Positions 46,655-61,219 of a stretch of DNA of 64,000 nt are shown here, piece after piece. The stretch lies in NCBI GenBank assembly GCA_028023455.1, contig JAQFVV010013290.1, forward strand, positions 104,155 to 168,154. Reading direction: 5' to 3'. The notes beneath the pieces were generated by a model, which was not told the DNA's origin, made no database searches, and saw only the letters and a program-made list of their open reading frames with translations. Source of the DNA: Epiperipatus broadwayi (taxonomy: Eukaryota; Onychophora; Udeonychophora; Euonychophora; Peripatidae). Each line of letters opens with the position of its first letter. The stretch's first letter is position 1. Made by a program: the position numbers and the translations under genes.

Positions 46655-48457
46655 CAGCACAAAGTCGATCAAAATACAAAATTATTGATTACTGACAATT
46701 GCATAGGGAATTATAAGAAACCCTCTAGTATTCATCGTAAGATACTTGCATCGTCACCAATAACTTAAAGGACATCCGAATAAATACATTAGAGACACTC
46801 ACCGTGAGGTATCATTATTTATCGAATGTCTATATATTTTGATCAAATATGAAAACCCAAAACATACCTAACCGATAACCAATCTATGCAAGCATCTATA
46901 AACAACTTAAATTTAATAGTTTTATTTAGGATCGAGCCTGAATCGACTACATAGATCTGCATTTAAAAATAAAATATTCTATCCCTACTTAACCTTAGGC
47001 AACACATTTCGCAATCAACTGGCGCCAATCCATCTGATACATTCATGTATTCAATGTAGCATGATACGACAACACAACAATATTGTCAGGAATGTACATC
47101 TGAACAATATGTAGAAATAGAAACGACATTGACTCTCCACCCACAGGGATGTGACATCTGTGGGCAAGTAGATCAATAAACTAAAAACTCCATAGGAATG
47201 GGCTGCGGTATTCTGCCGACTTACAAACCCATCCATAGGCAAACAGAAGGTGTGTGGCGTATATCTATAATCCTGCCCGTAGCGGATCTCATATTACACC
47301 TACTAATTACATAAATATATCCAATCCATTGAACCAATTCAACTACGAAATGAACAACCCAAGATTACCCTCCCTTAATATATCTTTACAAATCGATACA
47401 GCCATTCACGCCCGACTTAAGTTTAACATTTTTTTATAATTTATTTAACGGAAAACAGAAATCATAATAAAACTTAAAGAACAAAATTAAATAAATAAAT
47501 AAATAAATGGAAATGAATTTACAAATTAAATACTTTAAATAAAATTATAACTAATTAATAAAATAATGTTGGTCAGATAGAATAATATTGAAATCATTAA
47601 AATCTGGAAAGTTTTTAATTTACTGTTCATAAATTTTAAAGTCTTACGGTTATTGAAATAGTTCATCTTCGTATATTCCTTGCCGTTTGCACGTGAATTC
47701 CCACGTCGTCTGAAGATTTGTATCCGGTTGATCAATTTATTTATCCTTTGGAGATTTTTATTTTTTTTTTAGTGTAATTGGTCCTCAATGAAGAAACGAT
47801 GGCCCATTTTTCTTCCTTTCTTACAGAACTGAAGGGATTGAAGCTGTGCGTCTTTTTCAATCACCTCAGCACTAACACCTAGCTGTTACATCGTCAATAA
47901 TCAATAACTAGTCACCACTCCTCATTCACTAACTACCAAGCTTTCCAAAACCTGTCCTTTTTATATTAATGTCAAGGATTGAATTAACATTGCGTCATGG
48001 AGTGATGATTCTTTCGTTGAGGTCCGATTTCCCAAATGGATTTCTTTCATTGGCTAATCAGTTTCTATTGTTTTTTTTTTTCTATCTGACTGAGGTTATT
48101 ACATTTAAATGCTCAAGGCTGGTTTTAATTTAACTAATTAACAATCATTTCCATTTCTAATTAATTACCCTGTTTTCCAAATCAAAAATATATTTCAAGA
48201 CAAATTTAAAGATATAATTTTATCTCCAAATCTTTTTTTAAAATTTAGTTTTAAAAATACCTTTTTCTTTAATAAAAATTTTATTTTAATAATTTTTTAT
48301 TATCTGTGCGACTTAATATATAAGAGTTTAAGACGATATTTTAATTTCAATTTTTAATTTTTAAAGAAAGTTTTTAAATGCGAACTTTTTATTTTAACTT
48401 GTTTAATAATATATATAAAAAACAAACAATGTAACGAACGTCTGTGCTCGTTACATA
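46655..48457. mobile_element. Partial copy of LTR family C (copy C2)
   Basis: Direct-orientation homologue of about 41265-43000, ending in the same GTGCTCGTTACA at 48457. The first ~450 bp of the family are absent. Shared landmarks include ATTTATCGAATGTCTATATA and the CCATAGGCAAA stretch. Divergence from C1 is moderate, with many substitutions and small indels. It lies inside the inverted-arm unit 43025-50814, so it was probably inserted there or brought in by recombination. Confidence 0.8.
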
Positions 48458-48648
48458 TCAGTAAAGTTACTTAAAAAAAAAATGATCAAAAAAAAAAATA
48501 TTTTACTTAGGGTTAGTAATTACGGTATTAACAAAATTTACAAACATTCAGTTACTAATTTTACCAAAAAACTATATACAAAAAGAAAAAGAAAATGTTG
48601 ACCATCGCCTACCTAAGGACCATTTACGTTAACACCCCTCCCCCCGAG
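48458..48648 (-). mobile_element. Polypurine tract and LTR start (minus strand)
   Basis: On the minus strand CTCGGGGGGAGGGG (48648-48635) is followed at once by TGTTAACGTAAATGGTCC, a polypurine tract plus LTR 5' end. The LTR sequence is cut after ~175 bp by copy C2. The tract closely resembles the one at 25582-25595. Confidence 0.55.
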
Positions 48649-49221
48649 AATTCTATTTTATTTTATCCATTTGATTTCTACTTACGGCATGACAAACAAA
48701 TTATTTAACTTATTTAGGAAGGTTGCATTGAGATAAATATGTTCCAAGATAATGGATTTATACGTGTATATTTGCAGCACAATTATAACTACCATCAACT
48801 TATTTATGACTGATTGAAATGCATAAATAGGATTACACTGACGTAAATTCCCAACAGTACTCATCGTAAGGTACCACATTTCGATCATAAACTTCCGTGG
48901 CTGTGCGCCTATACACGTTAACGCATAAATATATATTAACAAAAAAAAGACATATCCAATGCAACCTTTTGATTTTCTTTTTAATTTACAAAAATTAGTT
49001 TTAAAATTATTTATACTTTTTTTTATTTAATATATATGCGCAATTTCTTGCTGGCAGTGCTTTTATAAAATTTAAAAATATCCGACTTATGTAAGCAGAT
49101 AAAACATTCATTTTGATAAAATTTGCTCAGGGTATTTGTGGTTTATTAAAGATCGGAAATTTCAGCATTAATTCCCCTTCTCAGGGTCAATCTCTGAGGT
49201 AAGGCCACACTTGGGACGCCA
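48649..49221 (-). mobile_element. Short internal region with primer-binding-like site
   Basis: On the minus strand, right after the arm ending CGTTATA, sits ATTGGCGTCCCAAGTGTGG, like the start of gypsy-type internal regions, where a tRNA primes reverse transcription. About 570 bp later comes the polypurine tract. An 86-residue frame (48942-48682, minus) with a hydrophobic C-terminal half shows no recognised domain. The internal region is far too short for gag-pol, so it is a deletion or non-autonomous form. Confidence 0.45.
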
Positions 49222-50811
49222 ATTATAACGAACTATTTATGTACCGGGTCGAACCGCTGAAACCACCTACTTATACGTATATATAAGTTTTGGCCGGTTT
49301 CAAACTCCTTCACAATACATTTATAATATTATAAAGGTTAGGTGAACGAACCGGCACGTTCGAGCAAAATGGGAGATCTTATTAATAGCTTTAACTATCA
49401 ACAATGGCCCATCTCGGCTGCTAGATTCAAACCCCTACCATCCAAATACTTTATTTGTTTCGGGGTAAACCCCGGGGCGCCAGCTAGTCTGAAGACTAAC
49501 ATATTCGGGTAGTAGGCTCATAATCCAGCGCTCGAAACAATTCCCTTAACCAGCCCAGTCTAAGTTTAATCAATGATATTTATTGCTAATAAGATATTGA
49601 TAAAAAAAATTGACCGACAGATCAAATTTAAATTTTAAAAATAATTTATTTCAATCAACATCAATTAAGTTTAAATATAATTTACTAACCAACATCAACG
49701 CATTCTAAACATTTTATAAATCCAAATTTCACACACACACATTTTAAATTTACATATGATAGGATATTTCATGAACAAAGCAACATAATCTTAGACATTT
49801 AAATTAACTCTCATTCGCAAAAATAATAATAAAGCATTAATGACATTTGAGACTCTCGCACACACATCAATAGTTCCTTTTATGTATGATAGAGTTCATA
49901 TAATGTTAATCTTCAATATTTACGGAGTACAGTGGTCACTACTACTGGTAAATAATAATAATAAAACAGATACCTAGGATTTTTTTTTTCTTGTCGGTGG
50001 CTACTTCTGCTGCTTCTAATGGATTGTATCTAACCGGTTAGATTTTGTTTATGGAAGAGAATTTATGGTAATCCATTGGTTTCTTCTTTGAGACAGCTGC
50101 ACGTTTTGACGGAGGGTTTCTGTGATGTTATCCAGACATTATTTCTCAGGCAGGTTTTGATGATCTTATTGGACTAAAAAGGCTGGAGCGCAAGCGTATA
50201 TTTCCAAAAGCTTTTCAGCACTGCATTTCTGTAAACTGACACAGTAAAACTAGACTGAATTTCAAACTCCAACTGAATGTCTGATAAACGAAAAAAAGTC
50301 TATTTATACCTGCGACGTGTTTTTGTTTTAATATCCTCCGGCAATACGTGTTGTCGAAATTCCTTTAGATTAATTATTATGACAACGTGTTTTTCGATTG
50401 AATATTTTATTAGTAGTAGCTATTTTAAAATGTGTTGTTTTCATATCTTTAATTAGCAGTCCACCACTGTGTTTCTTTTGAAATACATTTCATTTCTTTA
50501 TTCATTTTTCTTTTTTTTATATTATTCTTACATGCATACTTTTGTTTACATTCGCACGCACTAATATAATCTATTACAATAAACTGGAATGAAAAGAGAT
50601 TTTTTTCTTTTTTTTTTTTTTTTTATATCTTAATAATTTTAACTTTTTACGAAACTCTTAGTTTGTTTTTTTTTTTTTTTTTATATAGGAAAACTCCCTC
50701 TCCCCTCTTTAAAGTAATTAATTGTAACTTTCAAATTCTTTTTTCCGAAAGATTTTGATAATAATTTTTATCCAAAATTATTTTATATACATGTGCCAAT
50801 TTGGCATTGGC

Positions 50812-50814
<3 letters not shown>
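49222..50814 (-). mobile_element. LTR-like right arm, family D (copy D2)
   Basis: Inverted partner of 43025-44605 with near identity, including TATA box, initiator and the inverted ends (GGCACA followed by ATAT at 50815). The two arms stop matching at the same point, after CGGTACATAAAT. Beyond it this copy continues AGTTCGTTATA and a primer-binding-like site, whereas the left copy continues differently. So the arms belong to one LTR family but are attached to different internal sequences. Confidence 0.68.

Positions 50815-50890
<76 letters not shown>
50815..50890. repeat. (TA)n microsatellite at the right end of unit D
   Basis: About 38 TA units beginning directly at the LTR terminus. Confidence 0.96.
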
Positions 50891-53364
<2,474 letters not shown>

Positions 53365-53405
<41 letters not shown>

Positions 53406-53416
53406 ATATTCTTAGT

Positions 53417-53456
<40 letters not shown>

Positions 53457-53467
53457 ACTAAGAATAT
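53365..53467. repeat. (TA)n pair with a perfect 62-bp hairpin
   Basis: TA run to about 53402, then ATATTCTTAGTAACA at 53406-53420, a TA run, and the exact reverse complement TGTTACTAAGAATAT at 53453-53467. This mirrors the structure at 38988-39043. Confidence 0.9.
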
Positions 53468-54914
53468 TTCTTAAGATATAGTGAATAAATGACTAACCCT
53501 CTTTAAAATAGTATTTTTTATCATTTTCTGTCATATTCTGTGTTGTGTTATCAATATATTTTTCCACAATTAAAATTGTACATTATATCTGAGGTTGCAG
53601 TTAAATTTACTTAGGGTTAGCAATCTCATTTTTAATTAATCTTTTTTTTTTTATCATCATAGATATAGAAACTGTAAATACATAGAGATATTCAAGTAAT
53701 TTATGGGTATTTTTAAATATTTTTCTTTATTGATTTTTTTTTTCTTTTCTAAATTGTTTAAGAATTTATTTTATGTTTAAATATATCATATTTTTGTTTT
53801 TAAATAAATATTATGAAGTTTTGTAAATTAACAAAATATCTGTAGTTTTGTTGATCCAGCATTTACATTCAATTAAGCACTTACATTACATATTATAACC
53901 AATGTTTTACACATGCACACACTCACATTATTGTTTGATAGGTATGTGAGAACATTGTTAAATAGAGGTTATTTTTTTCTAGTAGATGGTACATGTATTA
54001 TTCTCATCATTGATTAATAGTTTGCATAAATACATATCTGTTAAGAGAGTCGAATGCAAATTCTTTTTGAGTTCAAATATCTGAGGCAATGGTTTTGGAA
54101 AAGAGTGGTAAGATGTGAGATGAACTGATTTGGATTGCATGTAGATTTAGTGGATGATGCTTAGGCTAGTCTATTAAAGATGGATGTAATCCTGAGTCAG
54201 GTATTTCATCATTTTATCTCTAGAATCCTACATAAAGACCCTAGGTGTGACAGTAGTTAGATGTGAGCTTGCTCTCTTTTTCTTATATACATGGATGGGC
54301 CTGTTTGTTGCACTTGGCATTATCAGCTTTGGGATATGGTAGATAGGTGCACCAGCACTTTTTGATTGAATGTAAGTTGGTTATATGTTACGGATGAACC
54401 AGCTGGTTGTTAAAGTTGATATGTGAGTTCAAATGTATTTGCAGACCAGAACATTTGGGTATATCTGACTATACTGTTACAATGTATATATTATATATAA
54501 CAATTTGTAATGGATGTAATTGTTGAAATATTTTAAAATCTGTGAAAATTTTCATTATATTTTTATTTAGAAAAATCTTAGTCATATCTTAACAAGATAG
54601 TAATCAATGAAAATAGCAAACTATTAACTATGCCATTAGTTTTTGTATAGATATAAAGCAGTACAATAAATATATACATGTAGAAAAAAACAAAGTCTCA
54701 CAACTTTCGTATTGTGTAATAAATCCAACACAAAAATGAAATTTTATAATTTATGAATTTTTAATGAATGTAATAGATGAAATACATTTGAAATACATTT
54801 AAATATGTGTTCACTCTCTGCTGTCTTGATAACATCTGATTGTGGTATTCATATATTAAAATATAATGGAGATTTCCAAATATTTTAAATATACATACAC
54901 ACATCACTTCTTTG

Positions 54915-54917
<3 letters not shown>
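53468..54917. other. Unassigned sequence
   Basis: 54040-54480 has more balanced composition and ends CTGTTACAATGTATATA, faintly like the terminus of the TGTAACA-type elements, but no partner end was found. No gene seen. Confidence 0.45.
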
Positions 54918-54964
<47 letters not shown>

Positions 54965-54965
54965 A

Positions 54966-54999
<34 letters not shown>

Positions 55000-55034
55000 C
55001 TTTTTTTCCTGTCACAGGATATATATATATATAT
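54918..55034. repeat. Cluster of three (TA)n tracts
   Basis: TA runs at about 54918-54961, 54967-54997 and 55020-55034, split by GAAAG and a short unique stretch. The Ile-Tyr frames on both strands are repeat translations. Confidence 0.95.
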
Positions 55035-56055
55035 TGCTTTATGATTCACTAAAACTACATTCAATCTCTAATTACCATAAATCTGTAATTGAAAGCAACC
55101 TATCATACAAAGTACTTGAAAATATCTTTGTTGTAGTGAATTATTACAATATTCTATGATAATTACAGCATTATTGTTATCTCAATTTTTTAAAAAAAAA
55201 ATTGGAACTGTAGAAACAACTTTAAGGTAAGTTCATGAAATTCACAAAACTTCTAAAATATTCCAATATTTTTGATGCTAATATATCACCTACATATTTA
55301 AAAAAAATTCAAGGTATTTCATCAGAGCCTATGCCTTTTTAGGATTACAAAAAGCTATGTTGTCTTTACAAAACTGAATGTCTGTTCAAATTGAAATAAG
55401 TAAATAAAATGATATGTCATTCAAATTTAAAATATTATTTCTTATTTGATTATTTAAAAATTGGTGAAAGTCTGTTATCTATATAGTCAAAATATCTTCA
55501 TCACTATAAAAAAAAGTGTCATTGAGAAAAGATAGATTTGTAGACTATATAATAAAGAGCAGATATAAGTCATATTTTGCAGGTTCAACCATGTAAAATT
55601 TTAATCATATATATAATGTAATTCTTTTTTTGTAAAGTAAAAGACCGCACACAAATAGACATGTAATACAAGAGATTACATGGATTTCAAGATTTTTTAA
55701 TACACTTAACAGAATTAACCTAATAGAGATTATCATTAAGATAAAACTATAAAAACAAAGAATATTAAGAAAAAATATTAACATGGATATTCTTCACTAT
55801 TAGACATTGAATTTAAAAAGAACTTGAAAATCATCTTAAAATATTAATAGATGTTGAAGTGGGTAAACATTTATTTTCAAATTAGCAAAAAAGATAGCTA
55901 ATCCTCTATTAAACAATACAAAAAAGATAGATGATATCAAAAAACAGAAAATTATCAGTAATTTTTCTATTGATGCAGAATGATGTATGAAATGAGAATA
56001 AATATAAAAATTGTTAAAAATGATCCATTAAAAAAAATTAAATATATAGTATTTT
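55035..56055. other. AT-rich sequence, no gene seen
   Basis: No certain feature. The last few hundred bases may belong to the decayed LINE that follows, but the similarity is too weak to place its edge. Confidence 0.45.
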
Positions 56056-56059
56056 ATAA

Positions 56060-57785
56060 AAGTCAGGAAAAAGCAATAGTAATAATATAAGAAAATATAA
56101 TTTTGAATTGGCAAGGAAATATATAAAAGAGAATAAACTTTCAAAAGAAAAAAAAAACTGATGTATTGCTAATGAAGAAATGTTGTTTCAGCAATAAAAA
56201 AATGTTGGAATTATTATTAAAAAAGAAATGACATCAAAAATCATGCAAGATTCCTGTAAAATATTCAATAAAAATAAAGAACAGTAAAATAAAGTACTTC
56301 ATACAATTATAATTTCTTTTGATTTTCAAAGTAATTTAAAGGAAGATTTAAAATATGCAGATAAATATACAGAAAAGAAAATACTCCAAGATGTTATAGA
56401 TTATAATTATTTTATAAAGAAACCCCTGAAAAAATTATTGGCAAATATATAATACAAAATGCCTAAATAATTATAATGTACAAAATGGTTGGATGAATCT
56501 AATAGTAATATTTATATTTAAGAAAGGTGGCAAAGAAAATATTAACGATTATAGATCTTTCAGTCTTTTACCAGTTTTATACAAAATCATTACCAAAATA
56601 ATTTCAACTCATTTTAAATTCTAACCCAACAACAGAACAAGCTGGATTTGAAAATAATTATATCCCAATAAATCTCTTCCATATATTGAGAGAAGTTATA
56701 GAAAATGTTAATGAATATGAGTTGGTATTATGCTTTGGATTTGCACATTATTAAAAGCCATTTGATTCTATATGAAGTTCCTCAATAATTACAGCTTAAA
56801 AACATTGAGATATAAATCGAAAACATTATTATATTTTAAAAATTATTTATTAAAATATGTCAATAGTGATGGTATTGCATGTGATATTAAAATAATTAAA
56901 ATTGAAAAGAGTGAATGAAAGGATGATATATCTTTAAAATGTTTTAGAGCTATTTTGTAGGAAACATTTTATGGATTAAAATAGAAATATAAAAAAATAA
57001 AAATAGATAGTGATTATTTATGTCATCTAGATTTCTCAAATGATCTGATTATTTTTAAAAATAATGCTTCAAAGCTTCAGTAATTGATGCAAGAGTTATC
57101 ACATGATAGTAAGCTTACAAATAAATGCTAAACAGTCTAAAATAATGTTCAATTAATTTTTTTTATGAAAGATAATATGTCAATGCTTATAAATTAAAAA
57201 ATATCAAATACAAAAAAATTCTTGGTAAGTTTATTAGTGCAGATGTAATAGACAAAAATGGATGGAGTACTTTTTTTTTTATAAATAATAATATTATAAA
57301 TAAATATGTCTTTATGTTGTAAAGCAAAGTTTTTCATCTATGTTTTACTAATACTTATTTATAGATCAATAATATGGATGACTAACAGCAGAGAAATTAA
57401 TATTTTTTATAACACCTAATGAATTAAGGAGAGATGTTCAGGGTAATATAAAGAGATAAATGATGAATATCAGAGGTGAGATAACAGACTATCATTATTG
57501 ATGTCACTGAAAGAATGAAAAGTTTAAAATAATCTTAAAATGAGCATATTACTAGAAGAGAATACAATTGAAGAAATGAAGTTTTAAATTGGTTCTCAAA
57601 TGATTGTGAAGATTTAAAACCAGCCCACATGTAAGATTTGTGAATGAAATTAAAAAAAAGTTTGTCTGAGTCATGTGGAGAAGAAAGTATTTGGATCATA
57701 TAAAGTGGATTTACCTTTGGGGAGACTTTCATCTTGTAGTGGAATAACAATGACTTAAATTTATATTGATGACAATGTTATTAAA
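56060..57785 (+). pseudogene. Heavily decayed RTE LINE copy (plus strand)
   Basis: Piecewise translation follows the RTE protein at 19807-21782 in order: NFELARKYIKENK near 56100; INDYRSFSLLPVLYKIITKI near 56545, matching the NYRPISLL block; ILREVIENVNEYELVLCFGF near 56690, matching the reverse transcriptase core; a broken FADD region near 57040; and the KPAHM...GETFIL tail near 57620-57740, ending next to ATGACAATG-like sequence. Stops and indels are very frequent, so this is an old copy. The endonuclease part was not recognised. Confidence 0.82.
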
Positions 57786-58736
57786 ACAAGTAGAACTTTA
57801 TCTTTTACATAGAAGCTAATTTGAAGAGGATGTGTGGATATCACTAACCTAAAATGCACCCAAGAATTAATGCCTAATCTACATCCGAATAAGAACTTTG
57901 ACAAAGTAATAAAACTGTTTTTTTTTTTTTTATCTTTCGCAATATAAATTATACTGATAATAAAAAACTTTATATTATTATCGCTAATGCTTTCAAAGTT
58001 TTTAATCCAGTGATTACATATTAATAGAGCTATATAATTTACTGTATATACGTGCGTCTGCTTTTTATTTGCATTATTTCCGCAAGAACTTTGAAAGTAA
58101 TAAGTTACAGATTATGAAAGCTAAAATAAATACATTTTTTAAAAAAATTATATTCCCAAATGTTATTAGTATATTGCTATTTTTGCCTTGAAGCTCATGA
58201 TAATCTTTTTAAGAAGAAAAAAAAAGTCGTATACCATATATATTACGTCATTCCACTTTTATTTTTTGTCCTTATTACGTTTAATATAAATTGACAGTTT
58301 TTGTTCGTATTTGTTCGTATCTCATTTTCTCTCACCACTCCTAATAAGATCGACCATCAATCAAGACCGTTTGATATTTGACAAGATAATGAGAAACTGT
58401 TGCTCTCTTTCAAGATTTTGTTTATTTTTAAACATTTTACTTTTTAATAACCTTCTGGGAATTTGTCATTAAAGTGAGCAAATGACTGAAAAAAAAAAAG
58501 ACAAGGCTTTAAGAAGTAAAATTTAAAAATTTATCGTGTTAATATGCATATACTGTATTCTAAATACATATTATGTATTAAAATAAACTAATAGTGAATA
58601 TGTACAATGAATTAATTGGGTTTTGTATAACGTTAACAGAAAATGCTTTACTAATAATTAAGTAAAATAAAACTTTCGTTAAATTTTAATACAAATATAA
58701 AAATTCTTATATACGATCTTAAAATTTGGTGAAATA
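57786..58736. other. Unassigned sequence
   Basis: AT-rich with no recognised frame or repeat. The stretch 57920-58400 is slightly more complex but featureless. Confidence 0.5.
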
Positions 58737-58880
58737 TATCTAATAAAGATGCTTTCTTTCATAAACATATAGGCGTATTTTCTTTTAATTTTAAGTTATT
58801 TTGTTCAAAAACATTCTATCCAACTTTAATTCTACAATTGATTTCATTCATTATATTTCCGTCCGTATTAATAATTTGAA
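58737..58880 (-). pseudogene. RTE LINE fragment (reverse transcriptase thumb)
   Basis: Minus-strand match to 20243-20380, giving IINTDGNIMNEINCRIKVGW near 58875-58810 and the KENTPICL-like stretch near 58760. It breaks off abruptly against a plus-strand RTE fragment. Confidence 0.8.
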
Positions 58881-58959
58881 CAAAATATTCAGAAAATTCA
58901 GAAATATATGTTAGGAATAACAAAAAGAGGTTTAAAATTAGATATATATAAATGGAGAT

Positions 58960-59240
58960 TAAATAGATATTACTGACATCACTGAAAAAAATTAAAACTA
59001 AAATAGAGTTGGCTGAAAATATTGCTAGAATAAACGATAATATATGGGCAGTTGAAATCTTAAACTGAATTCTAATCGATTGTAAAAGGCATACAAAGAG
59101 GTCACATGTGAGATAGATGGAAGATATGATGTTTGTTTGTATGGTGTGGAAAATTGAAATTTTAGAGGGAGAAACTGGGTTAACTTGGAGAAACATTCAT
59201 TCTTAAGTGGATCAATAATGATTAAAAAAAATGACGATAT
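58960..59240 (+). pseudogene. RTE LINE C-terminal fragment (plus strand)
   Basis: Plus-strand translation gives DITDITEK, then ENIARINDNIWAVEILN, KRHTKRSHVR and W-GET-like pieces, matching the C-terminal domain of the 19807-22637 protein. It lies in the opposite orientation to its neighbours at 58737-58880 and 59751-60110, so the locus is rearranged. Confidence 0.75.
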
Positions 59241-59750
59241 GATAATAATAAAATTGTCAATATGTAAAATGTAATAATTGAAGTTTAAAATGGAATATAA
59301 ATAAAACTATATAAAATAATAATAATAACAATAATGAAGTATGTAGAACAAAATACTTGAGTATTTTTTTTTTTTATTTTGTCATAAAAATAAAATTAGT
59401 TAAGAGTAGAATAATAAAATGGAAAACGATTATTTATAATGGTCAGGCTAAGATGTGTGTTATTGATTATGTATATAAATGTAATGCATTAATTATATGA
59501 TTATATATTTGGATATTGTAGCTCTGATAATGACTGCAGGACAGTTGAAACTGTAAGTAAAGTTATGGTGTAAAAAATGGTATTGTTAAATGTATAAGAA
59601 GATTGGAAATTGTATCATATGTAAAAATTATTTTAATAGTAATTAAGTAAAAAGACTACTTTTTTAGTTTAATTTGAACATGGGATTATATAAACATTTA
59701 CATACAATCATATACAAAATTATTAACATACTATTACATTAGTATTATCT

Positions 59751-60110
59751 GCATTTGGTATCTGCTATTAAGTTGTAAAACTAATCTTGCCACTCTGTCT
59801 GATACACCATCAATCTCCACAATGTTATTCTTACATTTTTTATTTATAATAAATCCTACTCCACTTGTATTTCCAATATTTGTGCCTTTATAATAAAGTA
59901 TATGTCCACTTTTTAAATCAATTGTTTCTTCACCTTTTCTTCTAACTTCACAAAATCCAATAATGTCCCATTTAATATAAGACAGTTCTTCTTCTAACTC
60001 TTGCAATCTTCCTTCACTTGAAAGTGATCTGCAGTTGTAAGTACCTAAATAAAAAGTTGTCATCAAATGGCAGCCTGAGTCTGCAATCAGGGGATTTTTA
60101 GCACCCTATC
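59751..60110 (-). pseudogene. RTE LINE 5' end with endonuclease start
   Basis: An uninterrupted frame from ATG at 60066 encodes ~106 residues nearly identical to the start of the endonuclease at 22637, including N10, E39 and the NTSGVGFIINKK stretch. It then ends abruptly at the QMQII position. The ~45 bp upstream of the ATG also match. The second half of the endonuclease and everything downstream are missing, the reverse of ordinary LINE 5' truncation. Confidence 0.9.
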
Positions 60111-60400
60111 TAAAACAATAAAAATGTAGTGGACTCAAGGCTCAAAATTTATTTTAATGAATAAACAGCTGAAGAAAGTATTTTTAAAAAGCATCAATTT
60201 GAACATTTCAGTTTAATAGTTATTATCAATTTTTTTTTTTTTTTGGTGTTTGAATGCTACACAACCTTCAAATAAATTGACTATAGGATGATTCATTTCG
60301 GTTGTCATCTGATCCTTCGTTTCAGCCGCTAGAGGCGAGATTTCTATCTAAATTTCTAGAAATATGCCGTTTCCGTGGCCGCACCCAAGCCTTTAAGCAT

Positions 60401-60531
60401 TCTTTCTAAAATAAATTCTAGAAAGATTGTTAACTCGGAGTTAAGTCTTCTTTCTATGCTAAAAAGGTAGACTGTTAACTTGGAGTTAAGTCTTCTTTCT
60501 ATGATAAAATCTAGAAAGAATGTTAACTCGG
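60401..60531. repeat. About 46-bp tandem repeat in Merlin left part
   Basis: Nearly three copies of a unit containing TCTTTCTATG and GTTAACTCGGAGTTAAG. It lies between the left terminus and the transposase frame. Confidence 0.85.
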
Positions 60532-60864
60532 CTTAGCGGCTAATGGTGTGGCTTTTTTCGATGCTAAAAGCAGGGGAAAATGCCGTAGTTGTTTGTGTCA
60601 CACACTATATCATAATGCTGTGTTAACAATATCGTACGAGGGTGTATTAATTTGATCCTGTCAAAATTATTTAAATTTTCATTGGTGCCTTTTTTTTTAA
60701 GACGAATTGATGTACTGTTACATTTTAAAAATTTTAACAGTATCGTGATTGTTCCTCATAAATTTATATTCCTCCTAAATTTTTGATTACGGTGGGTTAG
60801 TGTAATATTTTAAAGATCATGCTTTGAGTCACGCTTTAGCGAGAAATTTTCTGAGACAGAAAGT

Positions 60865-61203
60865 ATGGCAAATTCGAAAACAGAAAATATGAAAAGATGG
60901 GAATTGCCGGACACGGAAGCCAGTGCTGTAACATTTCTACAGCAGAAAAACATCCTGCTTAAAGAAAAAAGATGTTTGTGCGGTGAATGTATGAGACTTG
61001 AGGTCCATAAAGATCTTTGGACTTTCATTTGTAAGTCTCGTTCTTGTCGAAAGAAATGTGCACTTCAAAAAGTTAGCTGGTTTGAGAGATTTCAAGTGCC
61101 GTTCGTCAAGTCTTTACGTTTGCTACATTACTGGATTCATGACGAGTTGACTGTACAGTATGCCATTAATTATAGTGAAATGTCTACCAGTAAATATTAT
61201 TAA
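60865..61203 (+). CDS. Truncated Merlin/ISXO2-like transposase (N-terminus)
   Basis: A 112-residue frame from ATG 60865. It carries the zinc-ribbon domain that precedes the DDE core in Merlin and bacterial IS1016/ISXO2 transposases: Cys39-x2-Cys42, then Cys56 and Cys61, with extra Cys at 37 and 65. The family signature around WTFICKSRSCRKK and SWFE (residues 71-74) follows, then the hydrophobic KSLRLLHYW helix. Full-length relatives are about 300 residues; this frame stops at TAA 61201-61203, where minisatellite begins, so the three catalytic acidic residues are missing. A product could at most bind DNA. The open frame is undamaged across the whole N-terminal domain, which is unusual if it is merely decaying. 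Confidence 0.85.
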   Translation: MANSKTENMKRWELPDTEASAVTFLQQKNILLKEKRCLCGECMRLEVHKDLWTFICKSRSCRKKCALQKVSWFERFQVPFVKSLRLLHYWIHDELTVQYAINYSEMSTSKYY

Positions 61204-61219
61204 CCAAATTGATAAAGTA

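Noticed and set aside
45008-50814. An envelope gene in unit D (86-residue frame at 48682-48942)
   Set aside because: Short, with no signal peptide or furin-like site; hydrophobicity alone is not enough.
58816-59196. 126-residue minus-strand frame
   Set aside because: Only its last part is true RTE sense sequence; the rest is antisense to a plus-strand RTE fragment.
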